Below are positions 1 through 14,700 of a stretch of DNA of 60,000 nucleotides, one piece after another (within the stretch, counting starts at the first letter, position 1; every line of letters starts with the position of its first letter). The notes below the pieces were generated by a model. That model was not told where the DNA came from, did no database searches, and saw only the letters and a program-made list of their open reading frames with translations. Origin of the DNA: Liolophura sinensis (Eukaryota > Mollusca > Polyplacophora > Chitonida > Chitonidae); contig NC_088302.1 in the NCBI RefSeq assembly GCF_032854445.1, forward strand, positions 30,723,979 to 30,783,978, read 5' to 3'. The position numbers and the translations under genes were made by a program.

Positions 1-281
1 GTATAGTGAAATGGACAAAGATACAGGGCAGATTGAGGTGCCCGACCCTTCTGGACAGTCCCAACAGCTTGCTGATTGTGATACAGATGACGTGTATCAG
101 AATGCTGAGGTCATACATCAGCAAGGGCAGGTCACAAACGTGGTACCAAATGCACACCCCTCTGAGACTCATCCAGATTTGGCAGCCATTCCTCCCTGTC
201 CATACCCAAAGGGGAAAGCTGCAACTACAAAACCAGTAGAGGGCGCCACTGGCGTGGACAGGGTAATCTACTCTAATGCAA
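1..281 (+). CDS. ARAP: ARAP N-terminal linker exon (5' partial)
   Basis: The reading frame from base 2 is open to a donor (A|GTGAGT) at 282. It encodes a Pro/Asp/Gln-rich, probably disordered segment with two tyrosines in YxN context (DVYQNA and VIYSNA), a pattern typical of SH2-adaptor sites. No globular domain is visible. In ARAPs this place, between SAM and PH1, is normally linker. The exon is cut by the window edge and ends in phase 1, which fits the exon at 13481. Assignment to the same gene rests on strand, phase and composition. Confidence 0.7.
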
Positions 282-3200
282 GTGAGTACCAGTTGCACAC
301 TTACACAGTTTGATAAATTGCCTATGAAACACCAGTAATATCTGTTAAAACCTGTCAAATTGAACAAGTGTTCCATAAAGATTTTAGAATAAGTAAAAAG
401 ACCAAATGGGGCACAGGTCAGAGGCGAATAGTGAAAATGCTTGTCTTTTAATCACAACTAGTAACATGCCAGAGGTTAGTTGTTTACCCAGGGCAGTCTG
501 GTTTTCCAAAACTGATAGCAATCATATAAGTGAAAAAATCTTGAGTATGGCATCAAACAACAATCAAATAAATGAGGAAGTAATTAAATGAGTGAATAGA
601 GAAAATGCAAACATTAGAACTCGGGGAAGTTACCTGTAACCCTGTACCTGCGTGTACAGGAAAATGGCCAAGTTACACTGAAACTACAGGCTGTACCATA
701 ACTCAAGTGCTTCTTCAGTCCATATGACCTTGAAAATTTCATTGAAAACTTAAATATAGTCGGTATAAACAGGAATATTGTGAATAGGCTTTTGTTGTTT
801 GGTCTGTAGACTGTGACAGGTGATGAATCACACTATTCATATAAAATTATTGACTGAAGGATGTGTCTTTTTTTTCTTGTTCCTGTTTTTTGATTATTTT
901 ATAGTTGCTTCTCAGGACCCACTGGATATTTTGGTTTTCTTTGTACTTGAGTGATATGACTATAAACTCTTCCAGCGGTATAACATATCACAATCATTTT
1001 TAGCAGCATTTTCATTTATCGTTTATTCGAGAAAGCTCCCAGAAATCACAAGTAGGCAGCTGAGTTAAAAGCAATTATGTCAGAATTACCATTGATTAAC
1101 ATGTACATTTCGATGGTCAGTGGGGGGCAGTTTTCTGCAGTCTGCTAGTTAACTTGCCCTTCTTGACCACCAAGTTTTAGCATTAGTCATTCTAATAAAA
1201 TGTGACCTGCCAGTTAGAAGTTTTATTTTCACTTCCAAATAGTTGTATAGATGTACTGTATTTATGATACTGTAATTTCAAATCCTGTGTCAAAACACCA
1301 GAAAACCTCCACCAGGTCAGTAAAGTTAGGCTGGGTATGTTTGTGTTTTGTCTGTGCTAGGCAAAATGCTGAATGCTTTGTTTGTTATTTGTCTGTTGTG
1401 TTTGACAAACAGAGGCTGTCTGTTAGCATGGGTACACCTATATATAGACATTGGCAGTGCAGAGGCAGTGTTGACAAACACATGCCTCGTATGTTTACTA
1501 ATATCCTGATGGTCATCTGTATTTTTCATATGAAGTATTTTTATAAATAATACTAATGACCACGCATGAAAGCCGTACCATTGTAATCAGGTCAATTATG
1601 CAATAATCTGATAACAATACAGACCATTGTTGACTCAATTATTGCTTTTGAACTGGTGTGTGTGTTGATATTTATTACACTGTTAGGAGTGTGGTTTAGA
1701 CTATTAAATTCATACATCTCAGGCAATCAAGCATTTGAGCTGTATAAGGATAATGCATATTGCAGTCCTCACAGAAGACTAGTAGTGTGATTTGCAGACT
1801 TCTCAGACAGTCAAGTATAGAATGACCTGATGTTGAGGCCATTACATGTGGATGAGGAGAGGAATGGAGGCAAAAAAAAAAAAAAAAAAGACATTTTAGA
1901 CCTTTGTAAATTATGTGTAAATAGATCAGGGGTTAACTTCCGGTATTCCCAGAATAACTCAGCCTTGAACTATTCAGGAATAAAACTATTCTGAATTATT
2001 CAAGGGCTGGTGGTCTGCATTGTTCAAGAGCTGGTGGTCTGCATTGCTCAAGGGCTGGTGGTCTGCATTATTCAAGGGCTGGTCGTCTGCATTGTTCAAG
2101 GGCTTCGAGGTCTGCATTGGTCAAGGGCTGGTGGCCTGCATTATTCAAGGGCTGGTGGTCTGTATTGTTCGAGGGCTTCGAGGTCTGCATTGGTCAAGGG
2201 CTGGTGGTCTGCATTATTCAAGGGCTGGTGGTCCGCATTATTCAAGGGCTGGTGGTCTGCATTGTTCAAGGGCTTCGAGGTCTGCATTGTTCAATTGCTG
2301 GTGGTCTGCATTGTTCAAGGGCTGGTGTTCTGCATTGTTCAAGGGCTGGTGTTCTGCATTGTTCAAGGGCTTCGAGGTCTGCATTGTTCAAGGGATTCGA
2401 GGTCTGCATTGTTTAAAGCTGGCGGTCTGCATTATTCAAGGGCTGGCGGTCTGCATTATTCAAGGGCTGGTGGTCTGCATTGCTCAAGGGCTGGTGGTCT
2501 GCATTATTCAAGGGCTGGCAGTCTGCATTATTCAAGGGCTGGTGGTCTGCATTGGTCAAGGGCTGGTGGTCTGCATTATTCAAGGGCTGGTGGTCTGCAT
2601 TATTCAAGGGCTGGTGGTCTGCATTGCTCAAGGGCTGGTGTTCTGCATTATTGAAGGGCTGGTGGTCTGCATTGCTCAAGGGCTGGTGGTCTGCGTTGTT
2701 CAAGGGCTGGTGGTCTGCATTGTTCAAGAGCTTCGAGGTCTGCATTGTTCAAGGGCTTCGAGGTCTGCATTGTTCAAGGGATTTGAGGTCTGCATTGTTT
2801 AATACTGGCGGTCTGCATTATTCAAGGGCTGGTGGTCTGAATTATTGAAGGGCTTGTGGTCCGCATTGCTCAAGGGCTGGCGGTCTGTATTGCTCAAGGG
2901 CTGGTGGTCTGAATTATTCAAGGGCTGGTGGTCTGCATTATTCAAGGGCTGGTGGGCTGCATTGCTCAAGGGCTGGCAGTCTGCATTGTTCAAGGGCTGG
3001 TGGTCTGCGTTGTTCAGGGGCTGGTGGTCTGCATTGTTCAAGGGCTGTTGGTCTGAATTATTGAAGGGCTGGTGGCCTGCATTGTTCAAGAACTGCTGGT
3101 CTGCATTGTTCAACCTTTACTTACATGTATATTTAAAGTATATGTACATGTAGGTTATATACATGTATGGTACACTTTTTAATACATGCACAGTGTATAC

Positions 3201-6200
3201 ATGTGATTTTAAGAGTTGGCTCTGACTACCGTCTGTGCATGTGAGACATACTGAGCACTATGTATTTAGTGGATGAATACATGTAATGTTTTCTAAATGG
3301 TGCCTGGATGTAGAATGGATTTGGTGAGAAGAGAGGCTATTATTGCCTCGTTGTAGAAGTTAATGGCTAATTCTGGTATTTAATCGTAAGCCGCAGCCGG
3401 AGTAATGTGATACATTAGTATGACTGTGAAGTGGATGTGCATATTAAACATGGTCACATGTTCCTACCCAGAAAGTGGCTATGTCACACACAAAAACGTG
3501 TGTAAATGAGCTGTCACACGTAGAATAAGGTGTGTAAAATGAGCTGTCACACGTAGAATAAGGTGTGTAAAATGAACTGTCTGGCTGCATACCTTGGAAG
3601 AAAACATTAGAAAACTGGCCCTGGGATAACAAAGTTGCCATAGATTTAAGACATTTTGTTATATTGTAGAACTTCTGTTTGGTTAATTTTTAACGTATTC
3701 ATTAAAGCCCTTAGGCAGCTTTTGTTATTAGGATAAAAATATGAAGGCTGGGACGACAACTAGAGAAAAAGAAATGGAAGAGTCTGATCCCAAAATTTAA
3801 TGTTCAGCCATGTCTTAAGATTTCTTTTTAAATACATGCAGAATGTAAATCAAAAAAAGTATCTGTCTGAGAGTTTTTTAAATCTGTAAATAAAAAAAAT
3901 GCTTATGTGGTAACTAGAGATTTTATTGACTAACCATCATGTTTTCCTTTAAATTGCATGTCCATGTACTTGTTAATGTTTATACCGACTCACTATTTCG
4001 GACACATACATGAGTTTAGCAACATTTTCTGGAACTAATACACCTGTTTGGAGATTGCCCTTTGAGATAATTTGAAATTTTAGCACAATGTAAAACGATA
4101 TGAAGGTAAGACTATTTAAGTCTGACTGAAGTCTAAGACAGCTTTGTGGTTCCAAGACGAGAAGGATGCTTGTTAAAGCTATGTGAAAAGTGAAGGGAAA
4201 GCAAGGTTGTTCCTTAATCATGGACACATAAGGCTAACCTGTAAAATCCAGTTTTGAACTAGGTACATAGAAACTAGGAAGTATTAATATTAAAGTGTCA
4301 ATTTCTTCTCTTCAGTTTTTGGCATCAAATTTCAATTTTTATGTTGATTCTGTACAAACTTTTTCTCTCAAACATTGTACTGTACATTTACATTATGTGA
4401 TGCCTTTGATTGCAGACAGGTGTGGGGGGTAAAGTTCTAATACTGAACGAAAACAGAGTGTGAATGTCATTTTTTATGACCTGTATAATAAAATACTCGC
4501 ATAGATGTAGAGACGGGATTGCCCTATATTCATATATGACTCGGTGAACACATACTTATAGTGGCTGTAGATATATGAGTGTAGGTGTCTGATTACTACA
4601 TTGGATTGTGTAGAAATTTTCATTTTTATTTTGATAAAAGAGGAGATTGCTTTAGTCATATGTCACATTTTGTGAGACCATTAATACATTAACATATATT
4701 CTATCACTATAAAAGGCAAATGTATGTATATACAGCTCAAATTGGAGAATAATTGAAATGAGTAATCTATTTTCACAGATATATAATCATTTCTTTGAAC
4801 TCATCAAACTGCATATTGGACAAAAATGTTACTCTTTGAATTATTCTTTCAAAAAGATGTTTATGCACATGGTTTAACAATCCTCACATGCAGTGTGGTT
4901 TGCATGTCTTTAGATGTTGGAGAGTTGGTCATTAACTTACCAAAAGTCAGTGGTTTACCACGGGCACTCTTGCTTTTTACACCCATGATGCCCATAAATC
5001 TGACTGTTTGGATATAGTATGAGTGAAAATTTCTTGAGTATCACTTTAAAGAACAATCAGATCAATTAATAGAAGCAAATGGGATTGCTACTAACGTACA
5101 GAAAACATCTTGGGTCACTGTATAGTCCACCTCCCTATTTCACGTCCAAAATATGACTCGGCAAGATAATTGCCCACAAGATCCGCAGAGAGCTAAATTT
5201 CTCTTGTATATAGTTCAGAGTAAACATTAGAAAGTAATTATTGATAGATTTAAAATGTTAAATATGTTAATGTCAACTTTACGCATAGCTTAGATTCTTA
5301 CTAGACTGGTGTTTTTTAAATTGATTGACAGAGGCATACTTATGGAAAACAACTCCTGGATTTATTGTGTTGGTGATGTTTCGATGTAGGTTCTTACATC
5401 GTTATCAAACCATATGATTTGGTCATGTGGTTTGATAACGATGATTTGGTCATATGGTTTGATAACGATGTAAGAACCTACATCGAAATGTCACCAACAC
5501 AATAAATCCAGGAGTTGTTATCCATAAGTAATGCCTGTCAATCTATACCATCCCAATTCCTAAATGCCTCTGAAAGAAGTGGTGTTTTTTAAATTCCAAC
5601 ATTGTGTGGTTCATGATGAACTTTTTCACACAAGCATTTCTAGACAAAATACACACATAACACCCACTTAAAACATCCACAAAAAAATCTAAGTGAAAAC
5701 AGTTTTCAGAACTGTTTGTGCAAGTCTTTCACACAAAGAATGAAAAAGACTTTTACGTGTATCATGCACTGAAAAGCAGACTTCAGTTAACAGAAAAATT
5801 GGGTGTGACTGCGATGTACACTACAAGATTATTCCATTGATACTTGTAGCTGTCCAAAACTTTAAAATCTTCCTTCCAAAACAAAACAAAGGATTTGAAA
5901 GTGGATGCCCAAGCTTGGCTGAAGTTGACTACGTGCCCTTGTAATGGGGAATCGGTTCAAACTTACGATTGATTTGTCTCATAGGTATATTTAAGAGTTC
6001 AATTTGGATTACAAATTTAGGTCAAAACCTGAAATCACTTTGTTAAACAGACCCTATTAGGTGACCACTGAAATTTCTTACCCAGTACATCGTAACTTAA
6101 AACCACAGCAGGGAAGTTGAACCTGTTGGTGTCATCTTGACATTTTGAGGTGTATGATAGAAATCTTTGTGCTAGATCCAGTACATGTGTTTTAGTCACT

Positions 6201-6333
6201 ATGAAGATGATGTTACCAAGGGCTTGTGGAATAGCCTTACATTTATAAACAGTACAAGCATGTCATCGTACCAGTATCTTAACAGCTGGCATACAATTAG
6301 TACCATGAAAACGTGCACAAAACAAAGGTCAGG

Positions 6334-6386
<53 letters not shown>

Positions 6387-9300
6387 AACTTTGAACCGTA
6401 CTTGTGGCGTGTCCAGTGTGCTGAGTCTCCCTTACATCATGTTGTGCTAACCATATAGACATGTATGTAGGTCTGTGGTAATAGATCAAATACTTATCAG
6501 TAGATTAAACAAGGAAGTTATAGGTGGATATGTATATGATTGTGGAGGTATACTGTACCCTGTACCATGGGTTTAATCTAAATCGTCACACATTTAGTAT
6601 ACCCCAAAAATTGAATTCAACTTAGAGCCTAATTAAGTTTCTTTATAATTTGATAATTTTACAGCTATCATATTGGCTAAGTTGCCTCTCTATAAACTTT
6701 CTCATTTCGAATTTTTACCAGTTTATGAAAGCAAATTCTCCAGTAACATGTCTAAACGTGTTGATTTTTTTATAAAAACACTTGAAGTATTATAATATGT
6801 ACTGTAGGCATAATTTGACTGGACTCTATCAATGCTACAGGACATCAGTGCAGGTATATTTCATGGGATTTACTACAGTATGCTGTGTTTGTGAGCTTAA
6901 CAAGCTGGCCTGTGCTAATGTCCCAGTACTGGACACAGGACTCATTCTTTAACATGGTCACTTCAGGTAGATATATAACAGGTGCATGTATATGCTGTAA
7001 ATGCGCAGCAGGAAACCCTCTGTGTACTATATTTCTGGGTAAAATGTTTTAGTTACAGCTAAAGTCTTCTGTACTATGAACTGTTTAGTTATTAGCATAA
7101 ATACACAAAGCCGCTTTGATTGTTCGCATCTGTGCGGTGCTTGAACTACCTGTGACAAAACTCTCCCACATGTACACTGCAGAATGACAAAATGGCTGTA
7201 TGTATGTTGAAACAGAAATTATAAAGAAAAATCTTCAGGGTTCAGTTATCAATCTTTGATGAGCAAATGTTATTTAACGTGTTTATTTTTTTTGTTTTTT
7301 GTACATGTTTAAATTTTTTTTCTCGTTCATATCAGGGAGTTCATAGACATAGATGAGTCAAACTCATAAGTAGGCTATAGGCTAGAGGGAAACCAAATAT
7401 ATTTCAATTCTGAAAGAGACACTTCTTGCGAAATATGTGGGGCACGGATGTCATTGTCAATTGTGTCAGATCGTGTAATTTTGACTAGATGTTAGCACTC
7501 CCGCCAAGGTGAGAATCATTCCATGGTCAGCTCTGTAGTCGGTAGTATATCAGCTACACCTATCAACGTATTTCTATGTAATATGGGGGGAGACGTCATG
7601 TGTTAGTAAGGTGTATGGAATCCCCCCCCATACCCATGTATTAACTTCCCTATCTGATCACAAAGAAGTATACTACTGTGTGCCTTACTCTGTGTTCCAT
7701 ACATCCACAATCCATGTACAGATAGAGCAGTCTAACATTTTACCAGCTATATGTTTTCTTCGTTTTAAAAGTATCAGGTTTTATTCCATTTGAAGGGAAT
7801 ATTAGCATAGAAAATTGAATGTCATGTACATGTATATGTGCTGTTATTTGGTAATATTGTAAAATTGGTTGATTGATGTTAACAAGGAAATAGTCTTAAT
7901 TAAAATTTTGATAACAATTTTAATGTGGTGGGACATAGAAAATTAATATTCCTTTGTTTGAATTCTATAGGGCCAAAATTAAAATATTATACGTTTGATG
8001 TCACGCGATCGACCCTTTAAAAAGGGCACAAATGTTCTTCTGTTGTGTTTTTACAGATGGCAATTTTTTTTATTTTTATTTAATTACTTGCAATTTATTG
8101 TTACCTTACTGGACTGGTGGCCAGTGTCATTGTGTTTCTATAGGGAGTCGAGATTTTGGCAAAATATGGAATTCTCTGATCCAATTCTTTTCGCCATGCT
8201 ATGCCTTAAAAACACACCTAATCTTGCCAATTGAAGTGGTGGGAATTGTGGCTCTGGTTATAATCGAGGTGAAATGTTTACAAACACTGAAGAAACGTTG
8301 ACACAGGCCTATATCTCCAGGGACAAGTTGCTCAAGGTATATCATAGTCCACTTGCTTATTTTTTGTGAATTAAATGTCATGGACTTTTACAATTACAGT
8401 GACAAATTGAGACCTTATTACATCATAATACCTGCTGTAACATGATCAAAACTAAAGATTTTTGTTTTAAACCCACATGTTATCAAAGAATCGCCAACAC
8501 AGCCCCTTTCGTGTTTTGTGTCCCAATTCACAGGTTTCAGATGCCCCCACATGAGCCCCTGTAGTTGGCATAGAAAAATACTGTTAGGGAGATCCCAAAA
8601 TTTAAAAAAGGTTATTCAGGTGTGTGGATAACTTTTCTCCTGTCAAAACTGCAGGCTAGGAGCATGTAGCTGGGAATATAATAGTATTATTTCCTGAACT
8701 GTCATTGATATCACCACTGCCAGAGGCTTTGGTGGGTAGAAAATGTATCTATTTACTGATACATTGTTGTGAAGTGGAAACACTGGTGGTGACAACAGAA
8801 AGGGCTGGTGCATTTTAGATGCTGGAAAGTTCACACACAAAGACAAAGCTGATATGTTCTATTCTTTAATCTTCATGCAACACAACATGATTTTGGCTCT
8901 CCACTTTCTCATGTATAAATGTTTGGGACAGTGTAAATTAGGTCAAAGCTAGTGATCTGAGCTGAGGCTCTCTTGGGTGTTTACACTCTTCATACTTTTA
9001 AGCAAGCAGATACATTGAATGATGTATTGAGGGCACAAGAAATGTTTGATCCTTCACATGATGGAAGAATCCCCAAAATCTCACCAAGTTTAATTAAAAT
9101 TAGGAAATTTAGGAAAATGGAAACAGATTTCTCAGAATAGATTTTATTTTACTAGGTCATTTATGTTCCACTTCACTCCATCAAAAGTATCAGCTGGACA
9201 GGATGTTGGTTATATTTTCACATGCTCGCCCCGCCTGTACAGGACCTGAAAATGATAGCACAAACTGTTGACTTAAATTGTATGCATAAAAATGCTTAAC

Positions 9301-11702
9301 TAATGTTTACTTGTTCATTTTATTGTGAAGATCTAGGAATATTTATTTTGAGAATTGCCAAATGTTGGGAGACATATTTAGTACTGCGTTGTGATCAGTG
9401 TTGAGGAAGTTTAATTGTGATCAATCATTTGAACAGGATTCTATGATTGTTTTTCCCCTTCTGCAAAAAAAAAAAACCCTCTTTTGTTATAAAGGGCTTT
9501 TAACATCAAGCAAACAATATTTTCATTTCAGTGTAGGGTATTTAGATATTTGAAAAAACTCATTATGGCACTATTACAGGGCAGCTAGATCTGAAAAAAA
9601 ACCCTCAAAATGAGGTTGAGAAAAACTCAATATGTCTGATAGGGTAGTTAACATTTTGACGTCTATGAAACCCTGCATATGTATTTTATTTTCACATTGG
9701 CAAATTTTAACATATGAAATAAGGATTTGTAACATTTTCATTTGAAAGATTTGGACATATTTCCAGCAGTGTGAAAACTTTGCTATTTACTTCTCATACA
9801 TGGATACTGTAGATGTTGTATTCACCACAAAAGGATGGGTCAGTCAGTGTTGTGTAAATCTCAATGCTGGTATTTGTATGTACACTGCAAGTGTGAATAA
9901 GCAATCTAGTGGATATATGTATATATATATCTAAAACACACACACATACCACATTTATATTCGTGTATTGTATCTACTCTGCCCACACAACTCTTAAAAT
10001 TCTCATTAATACTTGATGTAGCATTTGTACAGTAGACTGAACAGTATAGTTTTGTTTCATTTGGAGTGTACATGACCTAGACCCCGAATGGCCAGATGCC
10101 CCTGATACTGATTGCCCAGACCAAATGCCTTAGATGACTTGGGGATGTAATACAGACACTGTGGCAGCACAATGGCACAGTATCAAGCCCAGAAAAGCTA
10201 TAAATTATCATGCCCATTAGCATATAGACTACACCCTCTTGTATGTACAATGTCTATGTATAGTGTGTATTCTGGCTCTCTTCAGGTTACCATGTTTGCA
10301 TTTGTCCATGTCCTAATAACTGTGTAAAAGTCATGTGTAACTGAAAGGATTTGTGAAAAGTAACCCCAGAAATGAAGATTGAGGTTACATGTATGCGAGG
10401 AAAAAAACTTATGCCCAAAAAACTATATTTAAAAAAAAAATCTGTCTCAAAATTACCCATATATTTTATGCATATTTTCCATCGGAGGTCTGACATTTTG
10501 AAAAAAATGTTGTCAACATTGAATTTACTAGATTAGGTGGACCATCTTATAGCACCTCCCATTTAAGTCCCTCCCTCCTCCCTGATCCTCCTGACTACTG
10601 AAAGTTCCTTAATTTCCATAGCTACTGCTGGTGCCTGAGGAAGATAGTGTAAAGTCATTTTTATGACCTTAAGCCCCTAGCATATATACATACATACATA
10701 CATGTAATACCCCCCCCCCCCCCCCCCCACCCCATCCATGACTCTGAGGAACAAGGTGAAGATTTTGTAAGAATTTTCACGTGTTAGAACACTTCCTAAG
10801 TGAATATTGAGAAATTGAAGAAGCACTTTTAATTTTTTTTGATAGTGTTCATTTTTTGGCAAGAGCGACTCTTTTGAATGGCATTATAAGATTTTAAAAT
10901 TTGTTGGGAGGATATGATTGGAACTGTATCGGTATCATGACAACAGTTATTGGAATTGGCAAAGATTTTATGCGTATTTAACAAGGCATGGAAACTGGTA
11001 TCTAATGAATTCTAGTTATTTGAATTATGTGTTAGAGTGGGTAACAACATCAAGATTACAAACATCCATTGTCTCTAGTCAGGTCAGTGAATTATCAGCT
11101 GATTACTGTATTTGATCTAACATTTTGCCAGTGACTATGTTAATCATTTCACCCAATTCTGGAGGTTTGTTTGGATGGTAGTATTATGTCCCACTGGGAA
11201 GATGTTTGTTTAAACATAAAGAGTATTACTTCATTATCTCTTTAGCTGCTGAAAATGAAATTTGTTTGGTGATGTTTTACATGACATTGAGTATTAATGA
11301 CTGTAAACATTCAGTTGCTGATGTACTTTTCATACATGTAACAACCATATCACGAAAAAAAAGGTAGGTTGGCAGGGAAATTTCTGATTAAGAAAAGATA
11401 TAGAGATTTGATAGAAATTAACAAATGAAATTCTATCAAAAGCCAGTACAAACTTCAGAGTATGATCTCTTTGTTCAGTGGGTTTGAGAGGTTTGGAGTT
11501 ACCCACACGGACATATTTTAATGATGGTCTTACCTCTGTCTACAGTGTACTCATACAGTGATTAGATGACACCATTCTTTTTTTTTGGAAGACCTCGGTT
11601 TGACCATGAGTTTCAGCTACATGTGGTACAGCTTGTTCTGCCAGGAAAATCAAATCACAAATGTGTTTAAAAATTTTGAAAGTCTAGATTATAGCATTCA
11701 TA

Positions 11703-11734
<32 letters not shown>

Positions 11735-14700
11735 CTGAATACTGTATTTGATATTATAATTTGACTGACTTACATGTACTTGTTTAGCCTGATTCCGATT
11801 CTGAGAGTTCTGTTCATCTTAGAAAGGTGTAATGTTTGTTTGTTTGTTTTGAAGGAAAGCCCTGGTATCCCGAGGAAAGGTACGGCAGTACCTGATAATA
11901 TGACCTCTGTTTGCCTCTATTTATACATTTGTCAAGCCAATTATTTAAGATAAATAGTGTACCTCTGTAAAGTCTGGTTAAAAACCACATCTCTCTCTTT
12001 TTTTTTCATGGCAGAGTTTTGAAATGCCAAGGTGCATACATCTATGCTATAAACACACATAATAACATGAACTCCGGTGTCAAAGGTTATGTTTTGAAAA
12101 TACCGACTGTTACCTGAGCTGTTTACATCATACCATGATCTGCAGTGCTCTGCTTGTTTGCACCTGACCACTCTGTGCACAGGTGTATTTTGTGCTTCAT
12201 GTGTACATAAATGTTCTATAGGCTGGCTATATGAAATGGGATGCCATCAAGATTTTGAGACATTAAGCTGATGTGGTTGACGCACTTTAAACAGCCTGAT
12301 TTTTTTTCTTCACAAAATATCACTCATGTTGTATAGGCATGGAATCCAAAGAAAATTGTGAATACTGTGAATCTTCAGCCTTTTCAACCTCAAAAGCAGT
12401 TTTCTTTTTCAGTAGAATTTATGCATACCATTGTTATGAAAATAATGTTAAAAATGATTTGATTGTGTCACTAAAGATGCAGGCTTCCTAAAACTGTGCA
12501 AATTATTTCTCTACACTTCATAGCTCTCTCACATTGTTTCCAAATATGGCTTGCAGAGGTGGTTGAAAAGGTTGAAGAAATCCATCATTTCTGCCTTTTG
12601 TGTTCCACTAGATGTGTGAACACATGTATATGTATGTACTGATGAATGCCTACTACAGTCGGTATAGTATGGTACAGGATTGTCATACTCCCATAATAAA
12701 GAGAGTAGGGAAAAGGAAATGCCATTAAACAGACATAACTATTGGTGTAAGGCGAAATTATTAGGAAAATTATAAGATGACCTTTATAGTACTATTAACT
12801 CAATTTAGGCCTTTTGTAGTTTTGAGCTAGGCTTTTAAATTGTCAGTTGAGATATTAAAGCTTTTCTTTTTTTGTTAACAGGTGCTTATGCCTATGATTC
12901 ATATATTCCATTGAATTAGTCATTTGATGAACGCTCAGTGTATCTTTTTCCATTTATTTTTAAATGTGACTTTCATCATTTATTTTTGATAATGACTTTG
13001 TTGTCCCAAATTTTTGTTCTACAAGCTCACACATGAATACTTTCAGCTTGTGTCATCTTTATCAGTTATCAGTGGTGATTTGATACTAATTTGCTTTGCT
13101 TTCCTCCAGAAATCTCCTGCAGATACTAACTAGCAAAACAAAGTGTACCCTGATTCATATATTTCAGATATGAAAGAGCAAATTTCAGTGAGATTTCGGA
13201 ACCATTTAAATTTGCTTTCGGAGACAAAACTACATTGATTGGTTGATCAATTTCAGGATGTCACAAAAACGTGACAAAAAGTGTAATTTTATCAGTCTAT
13301 GCAGAATAATGTTCTCAGAATATACTTGAATAAAACACATTGCCAACATGCAAAAAGATTGAAGAATTATGGTACGAAGTTTTCAGATTGGTAGTTTACA
13401 CGTATACATTGTATCTACATGTACATGTGTACTGCATTCTCAGCATGAAATCATGTCTCTATGCTTCGTTTTGGTTTCAGACTCGGATGTGCCGGGTGGA
13501 GATGTTGGCAACAGCAGTAGTTCACCAGATAAAACTGGTGAGAAACGAATACCCATTCTGCGGACCACCTCTGTTGTGAGTATCTCCATCATCTCCAGTT
13601 TATTATCTCATGCTTCAGTGACAACAAGCAATACTCATTTGGGTCTGCCCATCCGTTTGTCACTCGTTGGCTTCCGTGAAGCAACCAATCAAAGTGGTGT
13701 TCAATTTTGATCAAATTTTGTGTTCATATTCATTATGGCCCCTCAGATCGAGATCAAAAAACTGTTTAATCCTTGTATGTGTTGTGCATATTTAGCCTTG
13801 GATCTGTCTTTGTTTGTCTCTTCTGTTTTCAGTGTGTTTACACAAAGCTATAAGTTCCCACAGGTTCTGCCCAGTTTCCTCCCACCATAATGTTGGCTGC
13901 CATTGTATAAGTGAAATATTCTTGAGTTTGATGTAAAACACCAATCAGATTAATAAATGAACATGTAGCTCTCCTGTTCCAGTTGCCATGTACATGCACA
14001 CATGTAATTAGGCTGTTTTCTCCGGATGGTGCATGCTGTTTTGTCATAATATACAGTAGATATTCTAAGCCTGATGTCTAGACTGGAGAAACAGTAATCT
14101 CTGATTACAGAAGGCTGAGTTACATGTAATTACACCACCCTGCACTTTATATATAAACTAGGCGTTTGACCTAAAATCTGATAGATAAATACTACTTAAC
14201 ATACATACATGCCAACAGTACGTGTAGATAATTCAGTTTTATGTATCTTGTGCCACATACACTTGAAGCATTTTTTTCATGGAATGGAAAAGAAAAAAAC
14301 TGTAAAGAACAGAGCGAAATCTGGGGTATTAAACACTTGTATTGATGGGCGAGGGGGTAGAGTGTCTGTCCAAAAGGCGTGGGTTCAGTACTAGGTTACG
14401 TCATAGCTAACCCTATGAAATTAGCAGTCTTGGTACTTTTTCAGAAAAAAGGATAAATAGAGTACTGGTTGATTCTTTGTGAGTGTACTGTATAATGCTT
14501 GGTGTCTTCTAAGTCAAATTCAAGTATACCAGCCTGCTGTAGGAAGGCAGTGTCAGGATGTGGACAGAATAATGTTGAAAGCACTGTTCAATCCTGTTTG
14601 ATAAGCAAGCATAAAGCATTGAGACTATGCAGGAGACTATGCATCAGTACAGTACACAATTCAAAAGGGCACGCGGGAGGGTTGTGGCAGAGTTGTTAAA

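Larger units (their letters stand above)
282..13480 (+). other. Large intron (13.2 kb)
   Basis: No exon with convincing coding content and splice sites was found here. It holds degenerate SINE copies, a 24-bp minisatellite (1991-3114), a short 36-bp repeat (3499-3580), a foldback element (5307-5595), a TA run, a C run and an AAAT run, each listed separately. The rest is AT-rich unique-looking sequence with frequent ACATGTA motifs, in which I see nothing more. Confidence 0.65.

Noticed and set aside
2010-2802. Open frames of 214 and 260 codons, with others on the minus strand
   Set aside because: They are produced by the stop-free 24-bp minisatellite unit, are equally open on both strands, and have no splice sites or promoter context.
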